Origin: Microbacterium sp. AZCO
Lineage (GTDB): Bacteria; Actinomycetota; Actinomycetes; Actinomycetales; Microbacteriaceae
Length of the DNA stretch: 64,000 nucleotides
Assembly: GCF_039614715.1 (NCBI RefSeq)
Contig: NZ_CP154857.1
Location: forward strand, 1,860,001 to 1,924,000
Direction of reading: 5' to 3'
The position numbers were made by a program, and so were the translations under genes. Of the stretch, positions 1-8,590 are shown in pieces (positions within the stretch are counted from its first letter, which is position 1; each line of letters opens with the position of its first letter). The notes below the pieces were generated by a model. That model did not search any database. It saw nothing but the letters and a program-made list of their open reading frames with translations, and was not told where the DNA came from.

Positions 1-655
1 CGCCGGTGCCGCCGAGCGGGCTCCACGGCAGGAACGCGATGCCGCGCTCGCCGCAGAAGCGCAGTTCTCCGTAGCTCCCGGGATGCTTCGGCGAGAACTC
101 GTTCTGCACGCTCGCGAGGTTTCCCTCACCGAGCACATCGATCGCGATCTGGATCTCCTCCACGCTCGCATTCGAGATGCCGACGGACCGCACGAGCCCT
201 TCCTCCCGCAACGAGCCGAGTGCTTCGATGATGTCGCTGTAGACGAGCGTGCGGTCGGGCCGGTGGTACTGGTACAGCTCGATCTGATCGACGCCGAGGA
301 TCTCGAGCGACTTCTCGACCGCCGACCGCAGGTACGCCTTCGTGCCGTCCCGTCCCCACGTCTCGCCCTCGCTCCGCGTGATGCCGCCCTTGGTCGTGAC
401 CAAGACGCTCGCCGCGTCGCCGTCCCAGGTGCGCAGCGCCTCGGCGACGATGCGCTCGTTGTGTCCCATCTCGTTCCACGCCGGCGCATAGATGTCCGCT
501 GTGTCGATCAGGGTGACACCCGCGTCCAGTGCAGCGTGCACGGTGGCCACCGCGTCCTCGAACGCCGGGTACTCCTTGTCGTTATTCATCGACAGCGGCA
601 TCGCGCCGAGTCCGATCGCCGATACCTGTCGTCCTGCCAGAGTGCGCTGCTTCAT
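1..655 (-). CDS. Aldo/keto reductase, partial at window edge
   Basis: NADPH-dependent oxidoreductase of the aldo/keto reductase superfamily, predicted cytosolic. The start is the ATG at 655, preceded on the minus strand by AAAGGA at suitable spacing; the C-terminal part runs off the left edge, so about 218 residues are visible. The protein opens MKQRTLAGRQVSAIGLGAMP, the usual first strand. Next come DTADIY (active-site Asp and Tyr), TTKGG (catalytic Lys) and YQYHRPD (the His position). VGISN and SPLGG are also present, as expected for the YajO/Gcy-like soluble members. The substrate cannot be told from sequence. It is transcribed away from the dehydrogenase at 900, with 244 bp between the two starts. 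Confidence 0.9.
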   Translation of the reverse strand, partial: MKQRTLAGRQVSAIGLGAMPLSMNNDKEYPAFEDAVATVHAALDAGVTLIDTADIYAPAWNEMGHNERIVAEALRTWDGDAASVLVTTKGGITRSEGETWGRDGTKAYLRSAVEKSLEILGVDQIELYQYHRPDRTLVYSDIIEALGSLREEGLVRSVGISNASVEEIQIAIDVLGEGNLASVQNEFSPKHPGSYGELRFCGERGIAFLPWSPLGGTG

Positions 656-899
656 GGGGCGGTCCTTTCGCGTCCCCCACAGCTTGCCAGCGGGCGGCGA
701 GGGGCGATCGGGACTGGACAACACGACCTCGCAGCGCGTAGGCGACCGCACGCGGGGGTGAAGAACACATCGGCATGCGCGGGAAGGTGATCCCGCCCAC
801 GATCGCCATCGGGGGACTGACGATCCCTGGATGAACCCGCCCTGAATGCCGGGCTCCCGAGCGTCGAAGATCGAGGCAGCCTCACGAAAGGGAGACCCC

Positions 900-1838
900 A
901 TGCCCCGCTCATTCGACATCCCCGTCCCCGACCTGACCTCGAAGCTCGCCCTCGTGACGGGCGCCAGCGACGGCGTGGGGTTCGAGATCGCCGCTCGGCT
1001 GGCGCGGGCGGGCGCCGACCTCCTCCTGCCGGTCCGCGACCGGGAGAAGGGCGAGCGGGCGAAGGACCGCATCCTCCAGCGGACGCCGGCGGCAGGCATC
1101 CGAATCCTCTCCCTGGATCTCGCCTCTCTCGACTCGGTCATGACCCTCGCCGGCGACCTCGTGTCGGACGGGCGGCCGATCGACCTGCTCATCGCGAATG
1201 CGGGAGTCATGAACCCGCCCACCCGGCGGGTCAGCGCCGACGGATTCGAACTGCAGTTCGCGACGAACCACCTCGGACACTTCGCCCTCGTCGCGGCGCT
1301 CCAGCCGCTGCTCCGCGCCGGCGAAGCGCACGTGACCAGCCAGGTCAGCATCGCCGCCGACCAGGGCGCCGTGAACTGGGACGACCTCCAGTGGGAGCGC
1401 ACGTACGACCCGATGAAGGCGTACAGCTCGTCCAAGATCGCCCTGGGTCTGTTCGCGATGGAACTGGACCGGCGGTCGACCGCCGGCGGCTGGGGCGTTC
1501 GCAGCAACCTGTCGCACCCCGGGATCACGCCGAGCAATCTCCTTTCGGCTCAGCCGGGGATGGGGCGGCCCGACGACACGACGGCCGTGAAGCTCATCCG
1601 GAGGATGTCGCGGCTGGGCCTGCTCGTCGGAACCCCCGCATCCGCGGCGCTCTCGGCGGTGTGTGCGGCCACCAGCCCGGACGCCCGCGGCGGGCGGCTG
1701 TACGGGCCGAAGGGACTGGGCCACCTGGGCGGGCCGCCGGCGGAGCAGCCCGTGTTCACCCGTCTGCGCGACGACGCGGCGGCCCGCCGCATCTGGGAGC
1801 TGTCCGAGCGGCTCACGGGCATCCGGGTGCCGGTGTGA
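900..1838 (+). CDS. Short-chain dehydrogenase/reductase (SDR)
   Basis: NAD(P)-dependent oxidoreductase of 312 residues with a Rossmann fold. The nucleotide-binding motif TGASDGVG lies near residue 21, NAG (NAGVM) near residue 100, and the catalytic YSSSK (Tyr-x-x-x-Lys) near residue 178. It resembles the retinol dehydrogenase/WW-oxidoreductase-like group, which is longer than classical 250-residue SDRs; the substrate is unknown. I chose the ATG at 900 because AAAGGGAG lies just upstream; an in-frame start at 846 lacks this. An XRE-type regulator follows in the same direction after about 60 bp. That pairing is common in Actinobacteria and suggests, without proving, that the regulator controls this enzyme. 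Confidence 0.9.
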   Translation: MPRSFDIPVPDLTSKLALVTGASDGVGFEIAARLARAGADLLLPVRDREKGERAKDRILQRTPAAGIRILSLDLASLDSVMTLAGDLVSDGRPIDLLIANAGVMNPPTRRVSADGFELQFATNHLGHFALVAALQPLLRAGEAHVTSQVSIAADQGAVNWDDLQWERTYDPMKAYSSSKIALGLFAMELDRRSTAGGWGVRSNLSHPGITPSNLLSAQPGMGRPDDTTAVKLIRRMSRLGLLVGTPASAALSAVCAATSPDARGGRLYGPKGLGHLGGPPAEQPVFTRLRDDAAARRIWELSERLTGIRVPV

Positions 1839-1899
1839 GCACGCAGAGAGGGACTCGCGGTCCCTGGCTGCGGGCGAGTGGATGCCGCACACTCGGATG

Positions 1900-2745
1900 A
1901 TGGACAGGGCACAGCTCGCGGACTTCCTCCGTCGACGGCGCGAGGCGCTGCAGCCCGAGGACGTCGGGCTCCGCCGCGGATCCCGCCGCCGCACGGCAGG
2001 CCTGCGACGCGAAGAGGTCGCGGCGCTGTGCGACATGTCGACCGACTACTACAGCCGGCTCGAGCAGGCCCGGGGACCGCAGCCGTCCGAGCAGATGCTC
2101 GCGGCGATCGCCCGCGGGCTGCGGCTCACGCTCGACGAGCGCGATCACCTGTTCCGGCTCGCCGGGCACTCGGCGCCGACGCGCGCGCTGCGCACCGAGC
2201 ATGTCTCCCCCGGCCTCATGCGGATCCTCGATCGACTCGCCGACACCCCCGCGCAGGTGATGACCGAGCTGGGCGAGACCCTCGCCCAGACGGCGGCGGC
2301 GCGAGCGCTGTTCGGCGACGAGACGAGGTTCGAGGGGTTTGCGCGGAGCGTCGGCTATCGATGGTTCACGGACCCCTCGGCGCGAGACGTCTATCCGTCG
2401 GAGGACCACGCCGCTCACTCCCGGGAGTTCACGGCCGACATCCGCCGGGTCCACGCCAAGTTCGGGGCCGGCTCGCGGGCCGGGGCGATGGTCTCGGCAC
2501 TGCTGGACGAATCGCCCGAGTTCGCGGCCCTCTGGGCCGAGCACGAGGTGCGCTCGACGCACACGAGGGAGAAGCGGCTGCAGCATCCCGAGGTCGGCGT
2601 GATGGACATGCAGTGCCAGTTCCTCCTCGATCCCGAGCAGGGGCAGACGCTGCTCGTGCTGACCGCGACACCCGGCACGGAGAGCTACGAGCGCCTGCAA
2701 CTGCTCACCGTCATCGGCACGCAGGACGTCGGCGCGGCTCACTGA
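1900..2745 (+). CDS. XRE/MmyB-type transcriptional regulator
   Basis: DNA-binding regulator of about 281 residues. The N-terminal 80 residues form an XRE helix-turn-helix: LRREEVAALCDMSTDYYSRL, then the stretch with ARGPQPSEQ. The remainder matches the MmyB-like ligand-binding domain, with the typical stretches GETLAQT and YRWFTDP. Starts at 1882, 1897 and 1900 are all in frame. I prefer 1900 because a -10-like CACACT sits six bases upstream, as for other leaderless genes here, and because MDRAQLADFLRRRREAL matches how the family begins. In this family the linked SDR gene is often the target. Its 3' end overlaps the convergent permease gene by 7 bp. Confidence 0.87.
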   Translation: MDRAQLADFLRRRREALQPEDVGLRRGSRRRTAGLRREEVAALCDMSTDYYSRLEQARGPQPSEQMLAAIARGLRLTLDERDHLFRLAGHSAPTRALRTEHVSPGLMRILDRLADTPAQVMTELGETLAQTAAARALFGDETRFEGFARSVGYRWFTDPSARDVYPSEDHAAHSREFTADIRRVHAKFGAGSRAGAMVSALLDESPEFAALWAEHEVRSTHTREKRLQHPEVGVMDMQCQFLLDPEQGQTLLVLTATPGTESYERLQLLTVIGTQDVGAAH

Positions 2746-4082
2746 GCCCGGCGCGCCTCCCGTCGACCGGCCCACTGCGAGGCGAGGTAGAGCAGTACGC
2801 CCACCGCGAGCAGAACCGCCGCGAACAGCCAGACGAGTGGTCGCTGCTGCGTCAGCAGGAGAATGCACGAGGCGATGCCGAGCACGGGAACGAAGGTCCA
2901 CACGCGGAAATGGTCGTGCTCGACCCTGTCGCGCCGCAGCACGAGCACCGACACGTTCGTGCTGAGGAAGACGATGAGCAGGAGCAGGACCACGGTCTCG
3001 GCGAGGGTCGCGAGGTCTCCCACGAGCGTGAGCAGCATGGCGACGAGAGTGGTCGTCAGGATGGCGACCCACGGCGTCTTCCGGTTCGGGAGGACGCGGG
3101 ACAGGACCCCCGGCAGCAGACCCTGCTCCGACATCCCGTACGTGAGACGGCTCGTCATGATCATCGTAAGCAGCGCACCGTTCGCCACGGCGACGAGAGC
3201 GATGAGGCTGAATACCCAGGACGGGACTCCGACGCCGCTCGCCTCCACGACGGCGAGGAGCGGTCCGCTGGATTCGGACAGATCGCTGGCGGGCAATGCG
3301 ATCGCACTCGCCAGGCCCACGAGGATGTAGACCACTCCTGCGGTGATCAGCGCACCGAAGAGCGCGACCGGATAGGTCTTGCTGGGGCGCTTGACCTCTT
3401 CGATCATGTTCGCCGACGTCTCGAATCCGACGAACGAGTAGTACGCGATGATGGCGCCACCCAGGACGGCGGTGGCGAGGCCCGTGCCCTCCGGAAGCCG
3501 GGTGACCCGCGACACATCTCCTCCGCCCTCGGACATCATGATGCCGACGACGGCCACCACGATCACGAGGCCGCTGACCTCGATGACCGTCATGACGAAG
3601 TTCGCCGTCATCGACTCGCGGATGCCGCGGAGATTGAGCAGAGCCACGACGGCGAGGAAGGCGATCGCGACAGGAATCGCCGGGAGGTCGACGAAGGTGC
3701 CGAAGTACTCCCCCGCGAAGGCGAGCGACAGTCCCGCAGCACTCGTCACACCCGCGGCGAGCATGGAGAATCCGATGAGGAAGGACACCACGCGGTTCCG
3801 GAAGGCGCGTTCGGCGAACACCGCCGCCCCGCCGGCCCGCGGGTACTTCGTCACCAGTTCGGCGTAGGAGCCGGCGGTCAGCATCGCCAGCAGAAGCGCG
3901 AGCAGCAGCGGCGCCCACAGCATCCCTCCGACCCGCTCGCCCAGGACGCCCATCAGTGCGTAGATTCCGGCACCGAGGACATCGCCGAGGATGAAGGCGA
4001 AGAGCAGCGGCCCGGTGATCGCCCGATGCAGTCGCGTGTCCGACGACCCGTCGGTGTTGATCGGCGTGTCGGCAGGCAGCAT
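2739..4082 (-). CDS. APC family amino acid permease
   Basis: Integral membrane transporter of 447 residues of the amino acid-polyamine-organocation superfamily. About twelve hydrophobic segments are visible. The first, around residues 22-45, carries GDVLGAGIYALMG, the unwound-helix substrate site of the family. FVGFETSANMIEEVKRPSKT, typical of the helix 6 to loop region, lies near residue 215. The ATG at 4082 is chosen because AGAGGAAG lies just upstream; the longer reading frame to 4262 is low-complexity and charged, unlike any permease N-terminus. The substrate is unknown; the overall pattern suggests a neutral or cationic amino acid carrier. The gene converges with the XRE regulator and overlaps its stop by 7 bp. 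Confidence 0.9.
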   Translation of the reverse strand: MLPADTPINTDGSSDTRLHRAITGPLLFAFILGDVLGAGIYALMGVLGERVGGMLWAPLLLALLLAMLTAGSYAELVTKYPRAGGAAVFAERAFRNRVVSFLIGFSMLAAGVTSAAGLSLAFAGEYFGTFVDLPAIPVAIAFLAVVALLNLRGIRESMTANFVMTVIEVSGLVIVVAVVGIMMSEGGGDVSRVTRLPEGTGLATAVLGGAIIAYYSFVGFETSANMIEEVKRPSKTYPVALFGALITAGVVYILVGLASAIALPASDLSESSGPLLAVVEASGVGVPSWVFSLIALVAVANGALLTMIMTSRLTYGMSEQGLLPGVLSRVLPNRKTPWVAILTTTLVAMLLTLVGDLATLAETVVLLLLIVFLSTNVSVLVLRRDRVEHDHFRVWTFVPVLGIASCILLLTQQRPLVWLFAAVLLAVGVLLYLASQWAGRREARRAQ

Positions 4083-4285
4083 GGGTCTTCCTCTCGCGGC
4101 GCTCGGCACGTCCGGCCGGTGCTTCCCCTCCACACTGTCGGGCGCGGGAAATTCCGCCTCGGCGGTTGACGCAGACGGCGATGAGGACGTATCGCGCGCG
4201 TGTGGCTCACCAGCGACGCGGGCGACACGGGCGACGCATGGGATCCTGGATGCCTCCGGCACCGTGCCGCGACGAAAGGCACCGC

Positions 4286-4636
4286 GTGAAGATCGCTCTC
4301 CTTCGACGGTACGTCGCGCTGGTCGACAACGACCTGCACTTCCCGCGCGCCGCCGCGGCGCTCGGCATCCCGCTCCCGTCGCTGTACTCCACGGTCGAGA
4401 AGCTCGAAACGGAGGTCGGACACCCGCTCATCGCAGGAGAAGGCGCGCATCGAACCCTGACCCCCGCCGGCAGCCTGCTGCTCGAGGAGGCGAAGCGTCA
4501 GATCGCGGCTGCGCCGCCGCCCGCCGAGAAGCCCGCGGCGAAAGCCGGCGGGAAGGCGAAGGCGTCGAAGGGCAAGGGGCGAGCGCCCATCGTCAAGGGT
4601 CAGCCGAAGCCCTACAAGAAGCGCCAGGGACGCTAG
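4286..4636 (+). CDS. LysR-type HTH domain protein without effector domain
   Basis: A 116-residue protein starting at a GTG (VKIALLRRYVALVDNDLHF) behind GAAAGG. Residues 1-65 look like the winged helix-turn-helix of LysR-type regulators, with FPRAAAALGIPLPSLYSTVE and LIAGEGAHRTLTPAG. The periplasmic-binding-protein-like effector domain of normal 300-residue LysR proteins is absent. It is replaced by a 45-residue tail rich in Lys, Ala and Pro (AAKAGGKAKASKGKGRAP), like histone-type or nucleoid-protein tails. The stop is clean and overlaps the convergent ABC-F gene by 4 bp. It could be a decayed regulator or a small nucleoid-associated protein; the conserved reading frame and ordered tail favour a real gene. 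Confidence 0.75.
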   Translation: MKIALLRRYVALVDNDLHFPRAAAALGIPLPSLYSTVEKLETEVGHPLIAGEGAHRTLTPAGSLLLEEAKRQIAAAPPPAEKPAAKAGGKAKASKGKGRAPIVKGQPKPYKKRQGR

Positions 4637-6279
4637 AGCTCGGTGACGCGGCCCGCCTCGACGCGCCAGTGCCGGTCGGTCTCCACCGTCGCGAGCATCC
4701 GTCGATCGTGCGTCACGAGCAGCAGCGTCCCGTCGAAGGTCTCGAGGGCCTGCTCGAGCTGCTCGATCGCCGGCAGATCGAGGTGGTTGGTCGGCTCGTC
4801 GAGCACGAGCACATTGACCCCACGCGCCTGAAGGAGCGCGAGCCCGGCCCGCGTGCGCTCGCCCGGCGACAGCTGGTCGACCGCGCGGTTGACGTGGTCG
4901 GCCTTGAGCCCGAACTTCGCGAGCAATGTGCGCACCTCGCCCGACGACATGTCGGGCACGAGGGTTTCGAAGGCGGCCGCGAGCAGCTGCGGCCCGGTGA
5001 AGAGAGAGCGCGCCTGATCGACCTCGCCGATCTGAACGCTCGATCCGAGGCTCGCGGTTCCCTCCGACGGCGCCTGCCGGCCGAGCAGCGCACGGAGCAG
5101 GGTCGACTTGCCGGCGCCGTTCGGGCCCGTGATGCCGATGCGCTCGCCCGCGTTCACCTGCAGCGAGACGGGCCCGAGGGTGAACGAGCCCTGCCGGAAG
5201 ACCGCCGAGCTCAGGGTCGAGACGACGGTGCTCGACCGGGGCGCAGCGCCGATCGTGAACTCGAGCTGCCACTCCTTGCGCGGCTCGTCGACCTCCTCGA
5301 GCCGGGCGATCCGGCTCTCCATCTGGCGCACCTTCTGGGCCTGCTTCTCGCTCGACTCCATCGAGGCCTTGCGCTTGATCTTGTCGTTGTCGGGCGACTT
5401 CTTCATCGCGTTGCGCACGCCCTGACTCGACCACTCCCGCTGCACCCGAGCCCGCGCGACCAGATCGGTCTTCTTCTCGGCGTACTCGTCGTACTTCTCC
5501 CGCGCGTGGCGGCGGAGCGTCGCCCGCTCCTCGAGGTACGCGTCGTACCCGCCTCCATAGACCCGGTTCGACCCTTGCGCGAGGTCGAGCTCGAGCACGC
5601 GGGTGACCGATCGGGCGAGGAACTCCCGATCGTGGCTCACCAGCACGACTCCCCCGCGGATGCCGCGGACGAACGCCTCGAGGCGCGCGAGCCCGTCGAG
5701 GTCGAGGTCGTTGGTCGGCTCGTCGAGCAGCACGATGTCGAAACTCGACAGGAGCAGCGCTGCGAGCCCCACGCGAGCCGCCTGCCCGCCGGAGAGCGAC
5801 GTCATGAGGGCCTGCTCGGCCGCATCACCGAGGTCGAGACCCAGGTCGGCGAGCACGACGGGCAGGCGCTCATCGAGGTCGGCGGCCCCGCTCGCGAGCC
5901 AGCGGTCCAGCGCGGCCGAGTAGGCGTCGGCAGCGTCGGGTCCGGGGTCGGCGAGTGCCGCGGCCGCAGCATCCATCTCCCTCGTCGCCCGCGCGCAGCC
6001 GGTGCGACGTGCGATGTACTCGGCGACCGTCTCGCCTTCCACGCGCTCGTGCTCCTGCGGCAGCCACCCGACGAACGCGTCCGCGGGAGCGAGCGAGACG
6101 GTGCCCGCCTGGGGCTCGTCGATGCCCGCGAGAAGGCGGAGGAGCGTGGACTTGCCCGCGCCATTCGCTCCGACGACGCCGACGACATCGCCGGGGGCGA
6201 CGGTGAGGTCCAGCGCGTCGAAGAGCGTGCGGTGTCCGTACCCGCCGGCGAGCCCCTGGGCCACGAGGGTTGCGGTCAT
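4633..6279 (-). CDS. ABC-F family ATPase
   Basis: A soluble ABC protein of 548 residues with two nucleotide-binding domains and no membrane segment. ABC-F proteins act on the ribosome as translation or antibiotic-resistance factors. Walker A motifs are GANGAGKST (about residue 39) and GPNGAGKST (about residue 388). Signature motifs are SLSGGQAARVG and the variant LSPGERTRAG; Walker B motifs are DIVLLDEPTNDLD and VLVLDEPTNHLD. The charged, helical linker between the domains (about residues 240-330) is the P-site tRNA-interaction element of the family. Whether it gives antibiotic resistance cannot be read from sequence. The start is the ATG at 6279, with GAGGA seven bases upstream. Confidence 0.92.
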   Translation of the reverse strand: MTATLVAQGLAGGYGHRTLFDALDLTVAPGDVVGVVGANGAGKSTLLRLLAGIDEPQAGTVSLAPADAFVGWLPQEHERVEGETVAEYIARRTGCARATREMDAAAAALADPGPDAADAYSAALDRWLASGAADLDERLPVVLADLGLDLGDAAEQALMTSLSGGQAARVGLAALLLSSFDIVLLDEPTNDLDLDGLARLEAFVRGIRGGVVLVSHDREFLARSVTRVLELDLAQGSNRVYGGGYDAYLEERATLRRHAREKYDEYAEKKTDLVARARVQREWSSQGVRNAMKKSPDNDKIKRKASMESSEKQAQKVRQMESRIARLEEVDEPRKEWQLEFTIGAAPRSSTVVSTLSSAVFRQGSFTLGPVSLQVNAGERIGITGPNGAGKSTLLRALLGRQAPSEGTASLGSSVQIGEVDQARSLFTGPQLLAAAFETLVPDMSSGEVRTLLAKFGLKADHVNRAVDQLSPGERTRAGLALLQARGVNVLVLDEPTNHLDLPAIEQLEQALETFDGTLLLVTHDRRMLATVETDRHWRVEAGRVTEL

Positions 6280-6344
6280 CCGTCAATCCTCGCATCGCCC
6301 GGCTGCCTGGCCGGTCGCCGCTCTTCGATGTCGGTCCCCGCGCG

Positions 6345-6350
6345 TACGAT
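6345..6350 (+). promoter_or_regulatory. -10 hexamer of a probable leaderless transcript
   Basis: TACGAT is separated by exactly six bases from the GTG at 6357. This spacing puts the transcription start on the start codon, and no Shine-Dalgarno sequence is present. Confidence 0.6.
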
Positions 6351-6356
6351 CGCGGT

Positions 6357-6743
6357 GTGGCGACCCTCGACGACATCCGCGCCGTCGCCGCGCGGCTGCC
6401 CGGCAGCGACGAGCGCGCGACCACGGGCGGCGCTGCGTGGTTCGTGCGCAGCAGGCTCTTCGCGTGGGAGTGCCATCCGTGGCCGAGCATGCCCGACGCC
6501 GTCCGCGCGCTCTGCGCGGCCGAGCTCATCGTGGGCGCGAAGGTCGCCGACCGGCTCGACGCGCTCGCCCTCGTCGAGATGGAGCCCGAGATCTTCCTCC
6601 GCACGACGACGCCCTGGGGCGAGCCGAAAGTGGCCTTCCGCATGGCGGCCATCGACGGCGAGCACCTCGCCGAGCTCGTCACCGAGGCGTGGCGCGTCCA
6701 GGCGCCGAAATACCTGCAGCGCGAGTTCGACGCCGTCGGCTGA
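6357..6743 (+). CDS. MmcQ/YjbR family DNA-binding protein
   Basis: A small cytosolic protein of 128 residues of the MmcQ/YjbR family (cyclophilin-like fold, double-wing DNA-binding annotation). The family signature is visible: LPGSDERATTGGAAWFVRSR near residues 13-32 and the C-terminal stretch ending LVTEAWRVQAPKYLQREF. I chose the GTG at 6357, where a -10 hexamer lies six bases upstream; the longer open frame to 6270 overlaps the divergent ABC-F start and adds an unrelated N-terminus. Its biological role is not established in the family. It is transcribed divergently from the ABC-F gene and converges on ychF. Confidence 0.85.
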   Translation: MATLDDIRAVAARLPGSDERATTGGAAWFVRSRLFAWECHPWPSMPDAVRALCAAELIVGAKVADRLDALALVEMEPEIFLRTTTPWGEPKVAFRMAAIDGEHLAELVTEAWRVQAPKYLQREFDAVG

Positions 6744-6760
6744 CGCCGCGTCGGGGTCGA

Positions 6761-7834
6761 TCAGACGTTGAAGCGGAACTCCACGACGTCGCCGTCCTGC
6801 ATGACGTAGTCCTTGCCCTCGAGACGTGCCTTGCCCTTGGCGCGCGCCTCGACGACGGAGCCGGTGGCGACGAGGTCGTCGAACGAGATCACCTCTGCCT
6901 TTATGAAGCCCTTCTCGAAGTCGGTGTGGATCACGCCGGCCGCCTGAGGCGCCTTCCAGCCCTTGCCGATCGTCCAGGCCCGCGCTTCCTTCGGACCGGC
7001 CGTGAGGTAGGTCTGCAGGCCGAGAGTGTCAAAGCCGATGCGGGCGAGCTGGTCGAGCCCGGACTCTTCCTGGCCCGTCGACGCCAGCAGCTCCGCGGCG
7101 TCCTCGGGGTCGAGGTCGATCAGCTCGGACTCGATCTTGGCGTCGAGGAAGACCGCCTTCGCCGGCGCGACGAGCGCCTCGAGCTCCGCCTTGCGCGCGG
7201 CATCCGTCAGCACCGCCTCGTCGACGTTGAAGACGAAGATGAACGGCTTCGCGGTCAGCAGGCCGAGCTCCTTGATCGGCGACAGGTCGATGCCCGACGC
7301 CGACAGCAGCTCGCCGCGCTGCAGCGCGTCGCGCGCCGCCTCGGCCGTGGAGAGCACGACGGGGTCGAGCTTACGCCCGCGCACCTCCTTCTCATACCGG
7401 GCGATCGCCTTCTCGAGCGTCTCGAGGTCGGCGAGCTGCAGCTCGGCGTTGATCGTCTCCATGTCGCTCTGCGGGTTGACCGCGCCGTCGACGTGCACGA
7501 CGTCGTCGTCTGCGAAGCCCCGCACGACCTGCGCGATCGCGTCGGCCTCGCGGATGTTCGCGAGGAACTTGTTGCCGAGGCCCTCACCCTCCGACGCGCC
7601 CCGCACGATGCCGGCGATGTCGACGAACGACACCGCGGCGGGCAGGATCCGCTCGCTGTGGAAGATCTCCGCGAGGGTGTCGAGGCGCGGGTCGGGCAGG
7701 TTCACGACCCCGATGTTCGGCTCGATCGTCGCGAACGGGTAGTTCGCGGCGAGAACCTGGTTCTTGGTCAGGGCGTTGAAGAGGGTGGACTTGCCGACGT
7801 TCGGCAGCCCGACGATTCCGATGGTGAGAGCCAC
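6761..7834 (-). CDS. ychF: Redox-regulated ATPase YchF (Obg family)
   Basis: A conserved P-loop NTPase of 357 residues, usually preferring ATP over GTP and associated with ribosomes and stress responses. The G1 loop GLPNVGKSTLFNALT is at the N-terminus, and SFVDIAGIVRGASEGEGLGN gives the G3 region. A helical coiled-coil insertion lies in the middle (KAIARYEKEVRG). The C-terminal 85 residues form the TGS domain, with VIHTDFEKGFIKAEVISFDD. The GTG at 7834 is preferred because AGGA lies nine bases upstream and most homologues begin ALTIGIVG; an ATG two codons earlier (7840) is possible but too close to AGGA. Confidence 0.95.
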   Translation of the reverse strand: MALTIGIVGLPNVGKSTLFNALTKNQVLAANYPFATIEPNIGVVNLPDPRLDTLAEIFHSERILPAAVSFVDIAGIVRGASEGEGLGNKFLANIREADAIAQVVRGFADDDVVHVDGAVNPQSDMETINAELQLADLETLEKAIARYEKEVRGRKLDPVVLSTAEAARDALQRGELLSASGIDLSPIKELGLLTAKPFIFVFNVDEAVLTDAARKAELEALVAPAKAVFLDAKIESELIDLDPEDAAELLASTGQEESGLDQLARIGFDTLGLQTYLTAGPKEARAWTIGKGWKAPQAAGVIHTDFEKGFIKAEVISFDDLVATGSVVEARAKGKARLEGKDYVMQDGDVVEFRFNV

Positions 7835-7882
7835 GGGCATCCATCCTACGTGGGGCGGGATGCCGCGCCCGGGCGCGGCAGC

Positions 7883-8494
7883 TCAGTCGGGGTCGACCCT
7901 CCACCGCATGAGCACGTTGCCCGAGTCCTCCCAGACGCGGGTCTCGAGCAGCCGGAGCGCGACGGGCGGACGGGAGTCGAACAGGGGCACTCCCCCGCCG
8001 GCGATGAGCGGGAAGGTCACGAGATGCAGCTCGTCGACGAGACCGGCTCGCATGAGGTCGTTCCACAGCACGCGTCCGAGGAGGATCAGGATGCCGCTTC
8101 CCTGCCCCTGCCGCAGCTCGGCGACCTCGGCACGAGCGTCCGCAACCCGGACGATCCGCACGCGATCATACGGCGCCAGGTCGTCGACTGTGATCGTGTC
8201 CGACACCACGATCTTCTCGATCCCGAGGATGAGCTCGGCGAGCTCGTGGCGGATGTCGGTCGCGCCCGGGTCGTCGCGCACGCCGGTCCAGTACTCGAGG
8301 TTGCCGAGAGCGGACCGGCGCCCGGACAGGAGGAGGGTGCCGGCATCCCGAAGCAGCTCCGCCGTGTAGAAGTCGAACGAGTCGGCACCGACGTAGTCAG
8401 GATGCTGGTGCTCGAAGAACGACACGATGTCGTGGTCGTCGTCCTCGTAGCGGCCGTCGACGGTGACGAAGTTGCAGACCGTGAGTGTGCGCAC
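7883..8494 (-). CDS. Dihydrofolate reductase-like (RibD C-terminal) protein
   Basis: A cytosolic NADPH-dependent reductase-like protein of 203 residues of the dihydrofolate reductase/RibD C-terminal family. Supporting motifs are [10 protein letters not shown] near the N-terminus, [15 protein letters not shown] near residues 55-70, [20 protein letters not shown] (the glycine-rich nucleotide-binding stretch) and [20 protein letters not shown] near residue 155. Most such single-domain proteins have no assigned substrate and are neither true folate nor riboflavin enzymes. Start is the GTG at 8494, six bases after a -10-like TAGCGT, so the transcript is probably leaderless. It stands alone between ychF and a strong terminator. 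Confidence 0.85.
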   Translation of the reverse strand: MRTLTVCNFVTVDGRYEDDDHDIVSFFEHQHPDYVGADSFDFYTAELLRDAGTLLLSGRRSALGNLEYWTGVRDDPGATDIRHELAELILGIEKIVVSDTITVDDLAPYDRVRIVRVADARAEVAELRQGQGSGILILLGRVLWNDLMRAGLVDELHLVTFPLIAGGGVPLFDSRPPVALRLLETRVWEDSGNVLMRWRVDPD

Positions 8495-8500
8495 CCCGCC

Positions 8501-8506
8501 ACGCTA
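8501..8506 (-). promoter_or_regulatory. -10 hexamer of a probable leaderless transcript
   Basis: TAGCGT on the minus strand lies exactly six bases before the GTG at 8494 of the DHFR-like gene. No ribosome-binding site is needed to explain the start. Confidence 0.5.
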
Positions 8507-8537
8507 ACGGCGCGCGCCGACACGCGCCCGGACGGCA

Positions 8538-8571
8538 GTCGGCCCCGGGGCGGAACAACCCCGGGGCCGAC
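8538..8571 (-). terminator. Hairpin terminator after the subtilase gene
   Basis: A perfect 13-bp stem (8538-8550 with 8559-8571, GTCGGCCCCGGGG and its complement) closes an 8-base loop. It sits just after the subtilase stop at 8591 in the direction of that gene. There is no long T-run, which is usual for high-GC actinobacterial terminators. Confidence 0.75.
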
Positions 8572-8590
8572 CATCATGCGATTCGGCGCA

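Noticed and set aside
1839..1899. An earlier start for the XRE regulator reading through the SDR gene end
   Set aside because: The upstream in-frame sequence overlaps the SDR coding region, has no family match and lacks start signals; 1900 fits both the family N-terminus and the promoter spacing.
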